Shown: piece by piece, positions 1-9,784 of the stretch
How the letters are laid out: each line of letters opens with the position of its first letter
Numbering within the stretch: position 1 is the first letter of the stretch
From: Hysterangium stoloniferum
Taxonomy: Eukaryota > Basidiomycota > Agaricomycetes > Hysterangiales > Hysterangiaceae
Reading direction: 5' to 3'
NCBI GenBank assembly: GCA_015178975.1
Contig: WHVD01000093.1
Location: 62,001-126,000 of the forward strand
Length of the DNA: 64,000 nt
Translations under genes and position numbers: made by a program
The notes under the pieces: model-generated
The model's input: the letters and a program-made list of their open reading frames with translations, nothing else
The model's database searches: none
What the model was told of the DNA's origin: nothing

Positions 1-271
1 GGGCCTCAAGAATCTGCTCGTCTGCCTCAGGATCGGGTTCAGGAGGCTGTGCGGTATTCTCAGGCTCTAGTACGGCCGCCACCTGAGCTTCAGGCTTTAC
101 TGAGTCAGGGCAAAAGGAGTCGCAGTACCCTGTCGCAGTTAAAGAAATTAAAGACATTGAGGTGGTGTCGGGCTGGGGCTGAGGGGGTTCTGGGTGCTGT
201 GCAACCATATGTGGGGAAGTTGACAAGGGTTCCTCTGTGTCTAATAAAGAGTCAAGTTGAGAAAATATTGA
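1..271 (-). CDS. Edge of a minus-strand gene (partial exon)
   Basis: Reading the minus strand from 271 to the window edge, one frame stays open. It gives a Pro/Gln/Glu-rich, low-complexity segment (for example QHPEPPQPQPDTTS, then PENTAQPPEPDPEADEQ). A plausible acceptor (CTACTAG) sits just upstream of 271, so this is most simply an internal exon running off the left edge. An in-frame ATG at 206-208 is an alternative start. No domain is recognised and the product is unknown. The plus-strand ORF over the same bases looks like a shadow. Confidence 0.28.
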
Positions 272-1071
272 CTAGTAGCAGTAATGACACCCACCAACAG
301 ACATGGGGAGCGTGGATGGTGATAAGAAAATGGCTAGCTGGTGGTAGTCGCTGTGTGCTGCATTGAGGATGAGGGTGAAGGGCACACTTGGCGGAGTTGA
401 TCTGAGATAGAACTCAACCTACTTTTTTAAAACCGGCCTTTATAACCGATCGACCTCCCTCATGATAATACAACAAATGAGTTTTTGTTTCTAATTACAT
501 TATTATTATTCCTGTTCGTCGGTAGGACTACTTGAGTTCGAAATGTCCGCCTTGATTTCATTGAAAATATGCACTACTTCGAGCCGGCGTTCAATATTAA
601 TCTTGACCTTCGTGATCCCACTTCATGTATAGCACCTTCATCGTTCTAAACTCGACTGCACTGCCATTTTCGATATTGAGTTCGTTGTTCGTCTGATCTG
701 CGTGATAAACATAGCTAGATAGCTAATTCTAATTAGTGCTGGAACCGTGCTTAAGTGAAGGACCTGATATAGTAGGGCTGTCGATCATTAATATTATCGA
801 TCAAACATCATTGGAATATTATGGTCAAATATTTCATTATGAGCTCGGGGAATTTTCGCTTTCTGGTTCTAGTGGGGGTAGTCCAATGATAAGGTGGGGT
901 TTAGCAAGGTACTTTAACTCTCTTGATGTGATGGTGCAGTAGAAAGATATAATAACTCCAACTGAATTCGCTCATCAAGGCATATTGAGGCAAGTTGCGA
1001 TATCGGTTAGTAGAGCACTGTAGGAAGTTCCTCTCAGCATCTAATACACTTATACTGAATTCCCTAGCAAT
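272..1071. other. No gene recognised
   Basis: About 800 bases of AT-rich sequence in which I see no convincing coding frame, RNA gene or repeat border. The 5' part of the gene at the left edge may start here. The LTR debris begins at 1072. Confidence 0.5.
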
Positions 1072-1141
1072 TGTCAAGACCCATTCCTGGATCCCACCCA
1101 GAACCTGACTTTTTACTAATACTACTTCCTGTCAATCCCTG

Positions 1142-1898
1142 TGTTACAACTGTGTTGCAACCATGTCGCAACCCAATGGTCCCCAAGGATATTACCGTCG
1201 ACTGATGTTTCAATTTATTGATCAAGTCATCGCATCGGAAACCATCAGTCGCCCAACACTGACATATGCGTTCACAGCAATTAAACCCTGTTTACACCCC
1301 TGTCAAATTATACTCGTACTATTTGGTTATACTTTGATACATCCCCTTTTTATTATGATGATCCATTCTACTCTATGTTTCACATATGCCCGTATATACT
1401 TGTAACCCTTGGGCTATTTCCTTTTATCATAATTCCGCTCTCGGTTAATCCATGGCCTCCAAACTTATTGTAACCTTCCTGTTCCTAGTCAAGTTTATTT
1501 GTCAGTAATGTTTCTGCTCTTCCCTTAGTTAGTATTTTCTAGATGCCAATAACTCGTATATAAATCCACTGTACATAGTTGTAGTTACTAGGCAATCAGA
1601 ATATCAACTCAGAACACCCACATACATCTCTATAAGCCTTGCATTAAATACCCTGCTCCCCACTTCTGCATGCGCTTGCCCACCCTTGGCCTCCGACCCC
1701 TCAGCCCGACACGCGGCTTATCCTTCATTTCCGATCAGTAACTCACCGTGAGGAATTCAATAGGACTAGTCTTTGCCTGCCCAAAATTTAAGGACACCCA
1801 ACAGTAACTTGTGAGGGTGCAGCACATAAGCTGAAGCCAAGTCCTTCTGATCAGTCCCCATCGGCCTACCGACATTAGTCAGTTTTCAGTTCTTAACA
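1142..1898 (+). mobile_element. Solo LTR, family G, TSD CCCTG
   Basis: A 757-bp unit that starts TGTTACAACTGTG and ends CAGTTCTTAACA, flanked by the direct repeat CCCTG at 1137-1141 and 1899-1903. TG...CA ends and a 5-bp duplication are the hallmarks of an LTR retrotransposon insertion reduced to one LTR by recombination. A second full copy lies at 10034-10775 (minus) and an internally deleted copy at 2228-2530. The shared LTR motif is at 1812-1845. No coding sequence. Confidence 0.88.
1812..1845 (+). repeat. Conserved LTR motif, reference copy
   Basis: Core GTGCAGCACATAAGCTGAAG followed by CCAAGTCC. About fifteen copies occur in this window, in LTRs whose other sequence differs strongly. 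In most it lies about 50-120 bp from the LTR 3' end. Other copies: 3027-3060(-), 6137-6173(+), 6251-6285(-), 7337-7370(+), 7590-7623(+), 9241-9273(+), 9845-9878(-), 10087-10120(-), 11276-11308(+), 48791-48825(+), 50461-50493(+), 50744-50777(-), 52042-52075(+), 53253-53285(-). The function is unknown. Confidence 0.8.
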
Positions 1899-2108
1899 CC
1901 CTGCCAGTTCATTCAAGAAGAATCTGCATTCTCCAGAGCCTGAAGCCTCTCTAAGAATACACCCACTTGCAAACTTGGTATATATTACTTGTTCAGTGCA
2001 ACTCTGCACTACTTGATGATTGGAACCCTCAGTTAACCTTCCCTTTGTCTATAGTTTAAAATTATCTAACTACATCCATACCTTTTGTTAGACCCATTCA
2101 TCTCTTTC

Positions 2109-2907
2109 TGTTAGGATCCCAGTCATTTGCCCCCCCCCCCCCCCCCACACAACCTTATTCTACTCTCCCTACCCTCTGGCATCCTGCCATTGGTACCCCT
2201 GACCACCATGTCACCACTGACAGTGCCTGTTACGACCGTGTTGCAACCCAAAGATAACCAACAATGCTATCACCTCAAATTATCATCACAACTTCATATC
2301 AGCCATTGTCGGTAAACCCGACACTGATGTACACCCTCATGGCGATCAAACCCCACTACAGCCCCTGTCACATTATACTTGTACTATCTGGTTATACTCT
2401 GATATGTCCCTTTATCCTTTGATGATCTGTTTATTCTATGTCTCACCTATGCCTGCATATACTGTGGACTGTTTCCTTTTTTGTAGTTATCCCTGTCAGT
2501 TCCCCGAACCTCCCATCCCAGTTCTTAACAGTGCTCTGACACTTGTTCCACTATGGTTTTCCCTTTCTGTCATCCTGTCCCACCTCTGTCCTGACACTCT
2601 CCCATCACCTGTTCTACCTGTGGATGTTATCTGCCACCTCATACCCTCTAGAATACTTTTACTACATTATATTTAGTTCTAGTCTGATCCTACCCTTTTC
2701 CATGCTTCCTTTGACCCATCACTACTTCTGTTTCCTTGATTGGCCCTCCACTCACCTGTTACACTTTTGTATAAAGTTTCTACCATGTATGCTACTACTC
2801 TTCAGTTCTAATATCAATTTAAATTACCCCTGTTTAGTCTTCAGTCTTCTTACTCCCTCTCTAATATCCTCTAAGGCATCATCAGCAAGCCATGACTCTG
2901 AGCACCT
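2109..2907 (+). mobile_element. Truncated LTR, family F, host of a small solo LTR
   Basis: It begins TGTTAGGATCCCAGTC and shares its body (TGGCCCTCC... and GGCATC...GCAAGCCATGA) with the family-F LTRs at 5555 and 8708. It lacks a family-F 3' end and joins minus-strand family-I sequence near 2907. A 16-base poly-C tract sits near 2131-2146, a likely site of length instability. Confidence 0.6.
2228..2530 (+). mobile_element. Internally deleted solo LTR, family G, imperfect TSD
   Basis: It begins TGTTACGACCGTG and ends CAGTTCTTAACA like the 757-bp family-G LTR, but is only 303 bp, so about 450 bp of interior is missing. The flanks are GTGCC on the left and GTGCT on the right, a 4-of-5 match expected of an aged duplication. 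Confidence 0.72.
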
Positions 2908-3189
2908 CTTTTCTGGGAAATGTCCCATGGAGTCCCCAGGTAATAAGTCTGGGGGAGTTTCCGGGGATATTAGTACAAGGGAGTGTGGTATCAGAATAAT
3001 TACCAGAAGTGGTGTTGCTGAGAGATGGACTTGGCTTCAGCTTATGTGCTGCATCCTCATACACTCATTCAGGTGTCCATATTTCGAGCTGACAGAATGC
3101 ATGCAAGGAAGATGTAGATTCTGGAGTTCCTGTGGGAGATCCAGGAATTGAGTGTGCAGACAGACAAGAGAGTAGAGACTGGGTCAGGG

Positions 3190-3258
3190 GTGTAACTTGT
3201 TTGAGAGTGTAACTTGTTTGAGAGTGTAATTTGTTCGAGAGTGTAACTTGTTCGATAT
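3190..3258 (+). repeat. Four tandem 17-bp repeats inside an LTR
   Basis: The unit GTGTAACTTGTTTGAGA is repeated four times with one or two changes per unit (AACTTG/AATTTG, TTTGAG/TTCGAG). It lies within the family-I LTR and is absent from its relative at 50602-53051, so it arose after the two separated. Confidence 0.85.
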
Positions 3259-3441
3259 TCAAACTGGATTCTAAGTACATGAATATAGGAGACTTATATA
3301 GACTGTGAAATGTAATAATACCAAATCTGGTATTAATGAGGGGCATAACTATTAAACATAAAATGAAACAAGTAAATACCAAACTAGATATTAGGGACAG
3401 AACAGAACGGGAGTGGGGTATGAATCATGACAGGTCATTAG

Positions 3442-3561
3442 TGTTTGATGAGGTGTAATGAAAACGGACAAGGTTTATTTACAATGACTAAGCTACTGTA
3501 AAGTACGAAATAGCCAAGCGTTGAAATGCGTCAATGGCTTGCAATACAACATACGCTAACA
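3442..3561 (-). repeat. 3' LTR of the gag-only element
   Basis: 120 bp, plus-strand termini TGTTTGATG and GCTAACA. It aligns without gaps to the other LTR at 4748-4867, with nine differences. All are transitions and eight lie at CpG-derived positions (CG versus TG or CA). Confidence 0.92.
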
Positions 3562-3896
3562 CGCCCACTTTGCAAGTTGTTGAGATGTGTAGTAAGTCCA
3601 TACACACGAAATATGAGAAATAAACCATTTTTAACACACAAAAATATTGTGCCCACAATGCAAAATCCATCCCGAAGTTGACACAAAAACCCACTGCGCC
3701 CACTAGATGCAGAACCGCTTGAAAATTTTGAGAAACTTGCTGCACCCACTAGATGCAATATTCGTCTGGTACATTTGGTGTCGAACCAAACCTCAGAGCA
3801 TCCTTGCTCTTAGAACGTGTTCCCCCAACCTCCCAGATGACAAACAAATGCTGGACCTTGGAGCCCTACTCGCAACTCCTAGTCCATGCAATGATT

Positions 3897-4689
3897 TCAA
3901 GTGTGCAAAATATAAGCACTCATCCCTGTGCTATCAGTGGGGATCTCCTGGTTTTCAGTAGGTAATCCACTTGAAGGTGAAACAACTGGCCTCGGCGCAG
4001 GACAAAAACGCACAATGTGACCTTCGCCGTTGCATCTATAGCAATTCTTCGGCTGTCGCATATTTGGTGAGTCGACTTTCATTTTCATGGCAATCTGACC
4101 CTCATTTTCTTTCCGCCCTTTTAGATGGCTTTCTTCCTCTACCAGCGCCGTGGAAATTTCTTCGACTGTAAGTGATCCCACATGCTGCATAAGAGCAGTT
4201 GCTACCACACCAAATTCCGGAGCCAAACAATAGATGAGGACATTCAGCACATCCTCATCACGTAACTCGACTCCAATCGCTCGAAGCTGCGAAGCCAGAG
4301 TCAAAATGCCATGGACATATTCCATCACTGGCTTTTTGACATCATGCTGATACATATAGAGCTGGCATTTTAACAAAATCCGATTGGCCTGATTATTTGC
4401 CTGATAGATTTTTGCAAGTGCTTGCCATGCCTCTGGTCCAGTGGTGCAATCCCGAATATACGATTGTTGGCTTGACGCAATTGTCAATCCAATTGCCGTG
4501 TAACCATCCTCCGAATGCTTTGCCCAATCCAAATACTCTTTGCTATTCTCATCCTTAGGTGCCTTTGTTCCACCATTAACAACACTCCATGATCCAGCGC
4601 AAAATCATTGACAGTGAAAATTTCCATTCGTGGTAGTTATCACCTGAGAGTTTTGGGATACTTGCAAGTAAGGCATTGATATTAGACAT
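3897..4689 (-). pseudogene. Copia-type gag of the TR-GAG element, one frameshift
   Basis: It starts at the ATG at 4687-4689 (MSNINALLASIPKLSGDNY, the usual start of copia gag, with the later W of YHEWKF). The frame shifts once near 4600, then stays open to a stop at 3897. The body carries the UBN2-like gag region and ends in a CCHC zinc knuckle (CYRCNGEGHIVRFC, C-x2-C-x4-H-x4-C) with all four ligands intact. Gag would form the particle and package RNA. Apart from the frameshift it is well preserved. Confidence 0.82.
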
Positions 4690-4729
4690 AAGATGATGAG
4701 ACAGTATTAGTGTGACTTTTTAAAGCAAT

Positions 4730-4747
4730 GGGGCGGGGCCCATAACC
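4730..4747 (-). promoter_or_regulatory. Primer-binding site, half-tRNA-iMet type
   Basis: The minus strand directly inside the 5' LTR reads GGTTATGGGCCCCGCC. GGTTATGGGC is complementary to the anticodon stem-loop region of initiator tRNA-Met (GCCCATAACC), not to a tRNA 3' CCA end. Drosophila copia is known to prime from a cleaved initiator tRNA in this way. The copia element at 34390-39747 has the same arrangement. Confidence 0.65.
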
Positions 4748-4867
4748 TGTTCGATGAGGTGTAACAAAAACAGACAAGGTTTATTTACAATGACTAAGCT
4801 ACTATAAAGTATGAAATAGCCGAGCATTGAAATGCATCAATGGCTTGCAATACAACATACGCTAACA
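4748..4867 (-). repeat. 5' LTR of the gag-only element
   Basis: 120 bp, plus-strand termini TGTTCGATG and GCTAACA, followed on the right by ATTAG. The internal side at 4736-4747 carries the primer-binding site. Confidence 0.92.
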
Positions 4868-5554
4868 ATTAGACCATAACAGGAACAGGGCTCTATTGGA
4901 GGGGTTCTGGGGAGTCTGGTTGGGCTCCAGTGACTGGTCTGTGAGATACAGAGTGTTGGGTGTATATAGGGTGGAGTCCAGAGTCCAGCTGGTTTTCCAA
5001 TGACTGGTACATGAGACACATGACAGACCATTTGACCATAATGGGAGCAGGGTTCTATGCTCTGTTAGAGGGGTTCCAGGAGTCTGGTCAGAGTCCAGTG
5101 ACTGGTCTGTGAGATACAGAGTGTTGGGTATAAGCAGGTTGATGTCCAGGTCCAGTGGAGTCTGAGGACTGGTGTATATGACACAGTGTCAGATATAGAT
5201 AGGTTGAGGTGCAAGTCCAGTGGAGTCTGACAACTGGTGCATATAGGGTGATGTGCAGGTCCCAGGAGTCCAGTCAGAGTCCAGTTCAGGAGATGACTGG
5301 AAACATGTAGAGATGTCAACTGTGAATGGGTGGAGTCTGTGGATTCTGGATCATAACAGAAGGTGTCTAGTCGGGGGGCAGACTGACAGAATGAGATGTG
5401 AGTCAAAGGTTACTTGAGGGATGAGGGTCAGGTTCCAGTGGATTCCGGATCTTGATACTGGTCTGGAAGGTGGTTCAAAACTTAATATAACATCTGGAGA
5501 TATTCCATGGAGTTCCTGGGAATGGGTCTTGACAGGTGCCACAAGCAGTGATAC

Positions 5555-6808
5555 TGTTAGGATCCCAATTTTTTTGGACCCCCACAAGCTGCTTTAGCCT
5601 CATCATCATCCATCATCCCACTATCAGTACCCCCACTCATGGTAGCACTGCCTGCAGTGCCCCCAACACTTGTTTCTTTGTATCTCAGCACCTTAGCCAT
5701 CCATCCCACCTCCATTCTATTCACTCCTCTGTCACTGTTTCCATGTTGCCACCTCATACCTTTTAGTATACTTTGTTATATTGTATTTAGTCTTTTGCAT
5801 CCTCGTTCATTTTCCTACTTCCTCTTGACCCATCATCACTCTCATTTCTTTGATTGGCCTTCCAATCATCCATCTCCCTGTAGTATAAAGTTCTTTCATG
5901 TATGCTACAGTTTCCTCATTTGAAAATTGACTTAAATTATTTTCCCCCTTTTAGTTTTCAAGTCCTAATATTCCTACCTAATACTCTTCAAAGGCATCTT
6001 TGGCAAGCCATGATCTCACAACTCTCAGTAATTCAGCCCTCTGGTTGGGTTGATTGAGTTACAGTAAGTGTTGATATTTGTCTCCTATCATACTATCCAC
6101 TCTATTTGAAATACTGGAGCACCCTAACAGTTCATATGAGGGTGCAATGCAATGCATACATTGAAGCCAAGCTCTACTACATTTATAGAACTTATTCTGG
6201 AACTATCGGAAAGTCACCGGGAATTTGGAAACTATCAGATGTGTAGGGTCAGGATGTCAGCTTCAGCTTACATGTGCTGCACCTCTACACAAACACTCAG
6301 AAGTCCTTAATTTCAAAGGTGGGACTTATGCTGGAAGATACGGATATTTAGAGTTCCGAAGAGTTCTGAATATTGAGCATACAGAAAGATGGAAGAGGGA
6401 ATAAGAAACTAAGTTGATATCAGATCTAAAGTAAAGTACAAATTCATGGAAACTAATATAAGTCTTCTTGTTATTGTACTACAAACTAAGACCACAATAA
6501 GACGGAAATGGAAGTATTCTGAAACAGGAATACAATAAGATGGATTGGGGAGACATTATTCCAAAATGGGAATATAATAAACAAACAAGTGAATACTTGT
6601 CAATGGACAAATTACCAAATGCATAACAAGGGAAGATTATGGAAGATATGGTAACTATGATGTTCCGTAGTCAGAAGTCAGAAGTTGGATATTGAAACAT
6701 CCGGGAACGGGTCATAACAATAGAGTCGGACCTTCCAACTAGTATGATCTCTATCATCAGCCCTTCTGACTTAGAGCCTCTCCCCCCTCTTAGGCTTAGA
6801 TCTTAACA
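5555..6808 (+). mobile_element. LTR of family F, host of a solo LTR
   Basis: It begins TGTTAGGATCCC, includes GGACCCCCACAAGCTG and the LTR motif (6137-6173), and ends AGATCTTAACA. The piece before 6190 and the piece after 6719 rejoin into the same sequence as 9260-9400. No TSD is visible (left flank GATAC, right flank GCCCT), and further family-F pieces follow directly, so this is probably a tandem or recombined LTR. Confidence 0.65.
6190..6719 (-). mobile_element. Solo LTR, family S, TSD ATAGA
   Basis: A minus-strand LTR whose right end reads ...GGAACGGGTCATAACA and whose flanks carry ATAGA at 6185-6189 and 6720-6724. It matches the complete plus-strand copy at 48360-48902, but lacks the last ~25 bp at its 3' terminus (left side here). 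The LTR motif lies at 6251-6285. Confidence 0.82.
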
Positions 6809-7722
6809 GCCCTCTGACATAGAGCCCCCTCTTAACCCCTTCTTATGAGATCTTAACAATCCCCAACCACAGTGTTACCACCTGCAGCATCCTGACACAT
6901 GTTTCTCTGTAGATTACCATTTTGGTCATTCCATGCTGACACTCCTGTCACCCACATGTACATTTTATTTGCCACCTCACAACCTTTATAATACTTGTAT
7001 TTCATCACATTTAGTTTGATCCTTGTTCCTTTTCCCACTTCCTTTGACCTGTCACACTTCCCACTTCCTTCATTGGTCTTCTGATCACCCATTATATTTT
7101 TGTATAAAAACCCTATCATGTATGCTATAGTTCTTCAGTTCAAATATCAACTTAAATTATCCCTTTCATGTTTAAGCTCCTTTCCTTGCTCCTAATATTC
7201 TTGAAGATGTTGATGGCCACCCATGACTCTTATCCCCATGACCCTTAGCATTTTGGCCTTCCAGTTGATTCAGCTAAGTATCATCTTCAGTCTAAAATCA
7301 TACTACTTGCTCCTCTTGAAATACTAGAGCACCCTAACAATCTATGTGAGGGTGCAACACATAAGTTGAAGCCAAGCTCCACTTGTTTTGTAGAATCAGA
7401 CCTCCCAGTTAAGTACAAAATACCCATCAGCCCTCCAACATCATTCCCCATCTTGTCTTTAGACCTTAGATCTTATCAATGACCCTTAGAATTTCAGCCA
7501 TCCAGTTGATTCAGCTAAGTATTGTCTTCAGTTCAATTTGTACTATTGCTCTTCTGGAAATATGTACTAGAGCACTTCAACAGTTTATGTGAGGGTATAA
7601 CACATAAGTTGAAGCCACGCTCCACTTTTTTTGTAGAACTGGACCTTCCAGTCAAGTACAAAATACCCATCAGCCCTCCAACATCACTTCCCCCTCTTGT
7701 CTTTAGATTTTAGATCTTAACA
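6809..7722 (+). mobile_element. Tandem, truncated family-F LTR pieces
   Basis: Three successive pieces end in AGATCTTAACA-like termini (6858, about 7475, 7722). The last (7476-7722) is a partial duplicate of the LTR 3' third of the piece before it; both carry the LTR motif (7337-7370 and 7590-7623). There is no coding sequence. The block abuts Helitron helicase coding sequence at 7723. Confidence 0.6.
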
Positions 7723-8632
7723 TTTCCTTCCAATCCTGCTGCACTCTGGCATGCATTTAAAGAGTGCATTTATGATGACTTGAAATATATTCTTCAGACA
7801 CAGGTGGCTTTGGCAAACCCATCTGCTGACACAGTCTATGACTTTGGACTCTTTAAACTTGATGAGATTCTTCATACAGGTAGGAAATCACTTTCAGAGT
7901 ATCCTCATATGTATGCCTCAATATGCAAAGCCATGGGAAGAGAGAATGGGAAATTGATTGATCAATGAATAAAGAGCTTATGTATGACCAAGAAATTGAG
8001 CAACTGAAAGCAGATATACTGTAAATACTGAAAAATTACATGAAGGACAGAGGATTGTATATAATGAGATTATGAATGCTGTCATTGCAAGACATGAAAC
8101 TGGAGGGGATGGAAAGCTTTTCTTTTGAATGGACCTGGTGATACTGGAAAATCATTTGTTTGGAACACTCTGGCACATGCCTGCTGAGGCAGAGGACTCA
8201 TTGTACTCTGTGTTGTATCTTCTGGCATTGCTTCACTTATTCTGAGTGGTAGATGGACATCTCATAGCATGTTTTAAATCCCTCTGTACAATGAAGAAGA
8301 GCTCAGACAAGGCCATTCTGATGAAGGAGGTTAGCCTTCTTATTTGAGATGAAGTTCCAATGCAGAATCACTTCACCTGTGAGGCAGTAGATTGGAACCT
8401 CAGAGATAGACATTATTGGTACATGTCTCTCATGATCTTATCTTTGGCATAATTTCAAGATCCTGTTTTTGACTGATAATATGTATGTGTGTGGATCCGA
8501 CTGATCAAGAGAGTGCTGCATTTGCCTAGTGGCTTTTGGATATTGGACATGGAAAAAAACATGCCTCTGAACCATATGTTTAAAATGCCTGAACACATGC
8601 TATGTGGACCAAAAGTAGAGAATTTAGTCTCA
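7723..8632 (+). pseudogene. Helitron RepHel helicase domain, decayed (part 1)
   Basis: Pieces of a PIF1-like helicase in shifting frames: PAALWHAFKECIYDDLKYI, then a Walker A block (FLLNGPGDTGKSF in place of the usual GPGGTGKTF), then CVVSSGIASLILSG and HSMF-like text, an acidic Walker-B-like stretch (about 8340), and finally CICLVAFGYWTWKKTCL-type text that in the right frame reads LDIGHGKNMPLNHMF. Stops and frameshifts show that it is dead. This domain is typical of the rolling-circle transposase of Helitrons. The gene continues at 11377 after a TE insertion at codon level. Confidence 0.82.
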
Positions 8633-8707
8633 ATTATTATTAAGACTGGAAAACCTGCCAGGTCCAGGTCCCCACCCTATAAACACTTCACTCTCTTACA
8701 GTATGAC

Positions 8708-9401
8708 TGTTAGGATCTCTGTCATTTTGGACCCCCACAAGCTGTTTTAGCTTCATAACCCTCCATCATCCCACTATTGGTACCCTGGCTCATGGTAGCA
8801 CTGCCTGTGGTGCCCCCAACACTTGTTTTGTTGTATTGTAGCACCTTAGCCTTCCATTACATTTGCTCCCCTATCATTGTTCCATGTATACTGTATATCC
8901 CATTTGCCACCTCACACCTTAGTATACTTTTCTATATTGTATTTAGTCTTGCATACATCCCTGTTTCCTTCCCTACTTCCTTTTGACCCATCATCACTCT
9001 CATTTTTCTGATCAGCCCTCTGATCATCCATCTCCCTATAGTATAATATTGAATTATATTACCCCCTTTTAGTTCTCAAGACCCACTATTCCTATCTAAT
9101 ACTCTCAAAGCCACAACCCCTTATGTACCTCACAACTCTTAGTACTTTGGCCCTCTGGTCAATTGAGCTAAGTGTTGATCTCTGTTTCTATTATACTATC
9201 CATTCTGTTTGAAATACTGGAGCACCCTAACAGTTTGTATGAGGGTGCAACACATAAGTTGAAGCCAAGCTCCACTACATTTATAAAGTTGGACCTCCCG
9301 ACTAGTACAATCTCTATCATTGCCCCCCCAATTAACTTGTTTCTTATCATCAGTCCCCCTGACTAAAGCCCCCTTCTTTCCTTTTAGCTTAGATCTTAAC
9401 A
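8708..9401 (+). mobile_element. Solo LTR, family F, TSD ATGAC/ATGAT
   Basis: A 694-bp LTR beginning TGTTAGGATCTC and ending AGATCTTAACA, with near-identical flanks ATGAC (8703-8707) and ATGAT (9402-9406). It is the cleanest copy of family F in the window. The LTR motif is at 9241-9273. Confidence 0.78.
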
Positions 9402-9784
9402 ATGATTTACCAACTGGGCTCCATCCAGATATTCCAAAGCCTTAGATGTTTGAAGATCTTTGTCCCAATCCACCTCTGAACCCATTTGATGTCTGGTTTA
9501 TTATGCCTCCTGTGTTTGTTCCCATTCCAGCTTGACCCTTGACCTTAGTATGGTATGGCCAGTTTTTTCTTGTTCACCTGTTTTGTCTTTTTGTCTTGCC
9601 AGATTTGTAGTACAATAATCTCTAGCCTATATAGTCTAGTCAAACATGTACTTACAGTCCAATCAGAAAATCAACTTAGCACACCTAGTATTTTACCTCT
9701 CACTCTAAGAACCCAGTACCAGTGTATTATTGGAACCCCCAGGTCTCCTGCCTCTGACCTTGCATATTCCTGAACCTCCCAGGA

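Larger units (their letters stand above)
1072..2108 (+). mobile_element. Gypsy-type LTR fragment (family I), host of a solo LTR
   Basis: It begins TGTCAAGACCCATTCC, which matches (as reverse complement) the right ends of the minus-strand LTRs at 2908-5534 and 50602-53051. It is interrupted by the complete solo LTR at 1142-1898 with a clean CCCTG duplication, so it was in place before that insertion. No right end of its own is visible before the next LTR starts at 2109, so it is truncated or overwritten there. Confidence 0.55.
3442..4867 (-). mobile_element. Gag-only LTR retrotransposon (TR-GAG type), complete, TSD ATTAG
   Basis: A 1426-bp element bounded by two 120-bp LTRs (3442-3561, 4748-4867) and an exact ATTAG duplication (3437-3441 and 4868-4872). 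Read on the minus strand, the 5' LTR is followed directly by a primer-binding site (GGTTATGGGCCC) and the 3' LTR is preceded by a purine tract (AAAGTGGGCG). The only coding content is a copia-type gag; there is no protease, integrase or reverse transcriptase. It would need enzymes in trans. TR-GAG elements are known mainly from plants. It sits inside a family-I LTR. Confidence 0.88.
2908..5534 (-). mobile_element. LTR of family I (minus), host of the TR-GAG element
   Basis: Reading the minus strand, it starts at 5534 with TGTCAAGACCCATTCC and runs to a truncated end near 2908. The piece on each side of 3442-4867 rejoins into one LTR across the ATTAG duplication. It resembles the LTR at 50602-53051 and carries the shared LTR motif at 3027-3060. 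It has no complete left terminus, so no TSD of its own can be given. Confidence 0.6.

Noticed and set aside
49-366. 105-codon plus-strand ORF at the left edge
   Set aside because: The minus strand has a better composed open frame over the same bases; the plus-strand text has no family character.
1812-1845. Possible hammerhead ribozyme or CRISPR-like repeat in the LTR motif
   Set aside because: The hammerhead core (CTGATGA ... GAAA) is absent, and copies are dispersed in both orientations within LTRs, with no spacer array.
2543-3151. 202-codon plus-strand ORF
   Set aside because: It crosses the junction of two LTRs of different family and orientation (near 2907), so it is an accident of LTR sequence.
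9403-9545. First thought to be an exon of the Helitron gene (Pro-rich PFDVWFIMPPVF)
   Set aside because: It matches the inverse of 53755-53900 and lies inside LTR J; it is LTR sequence.
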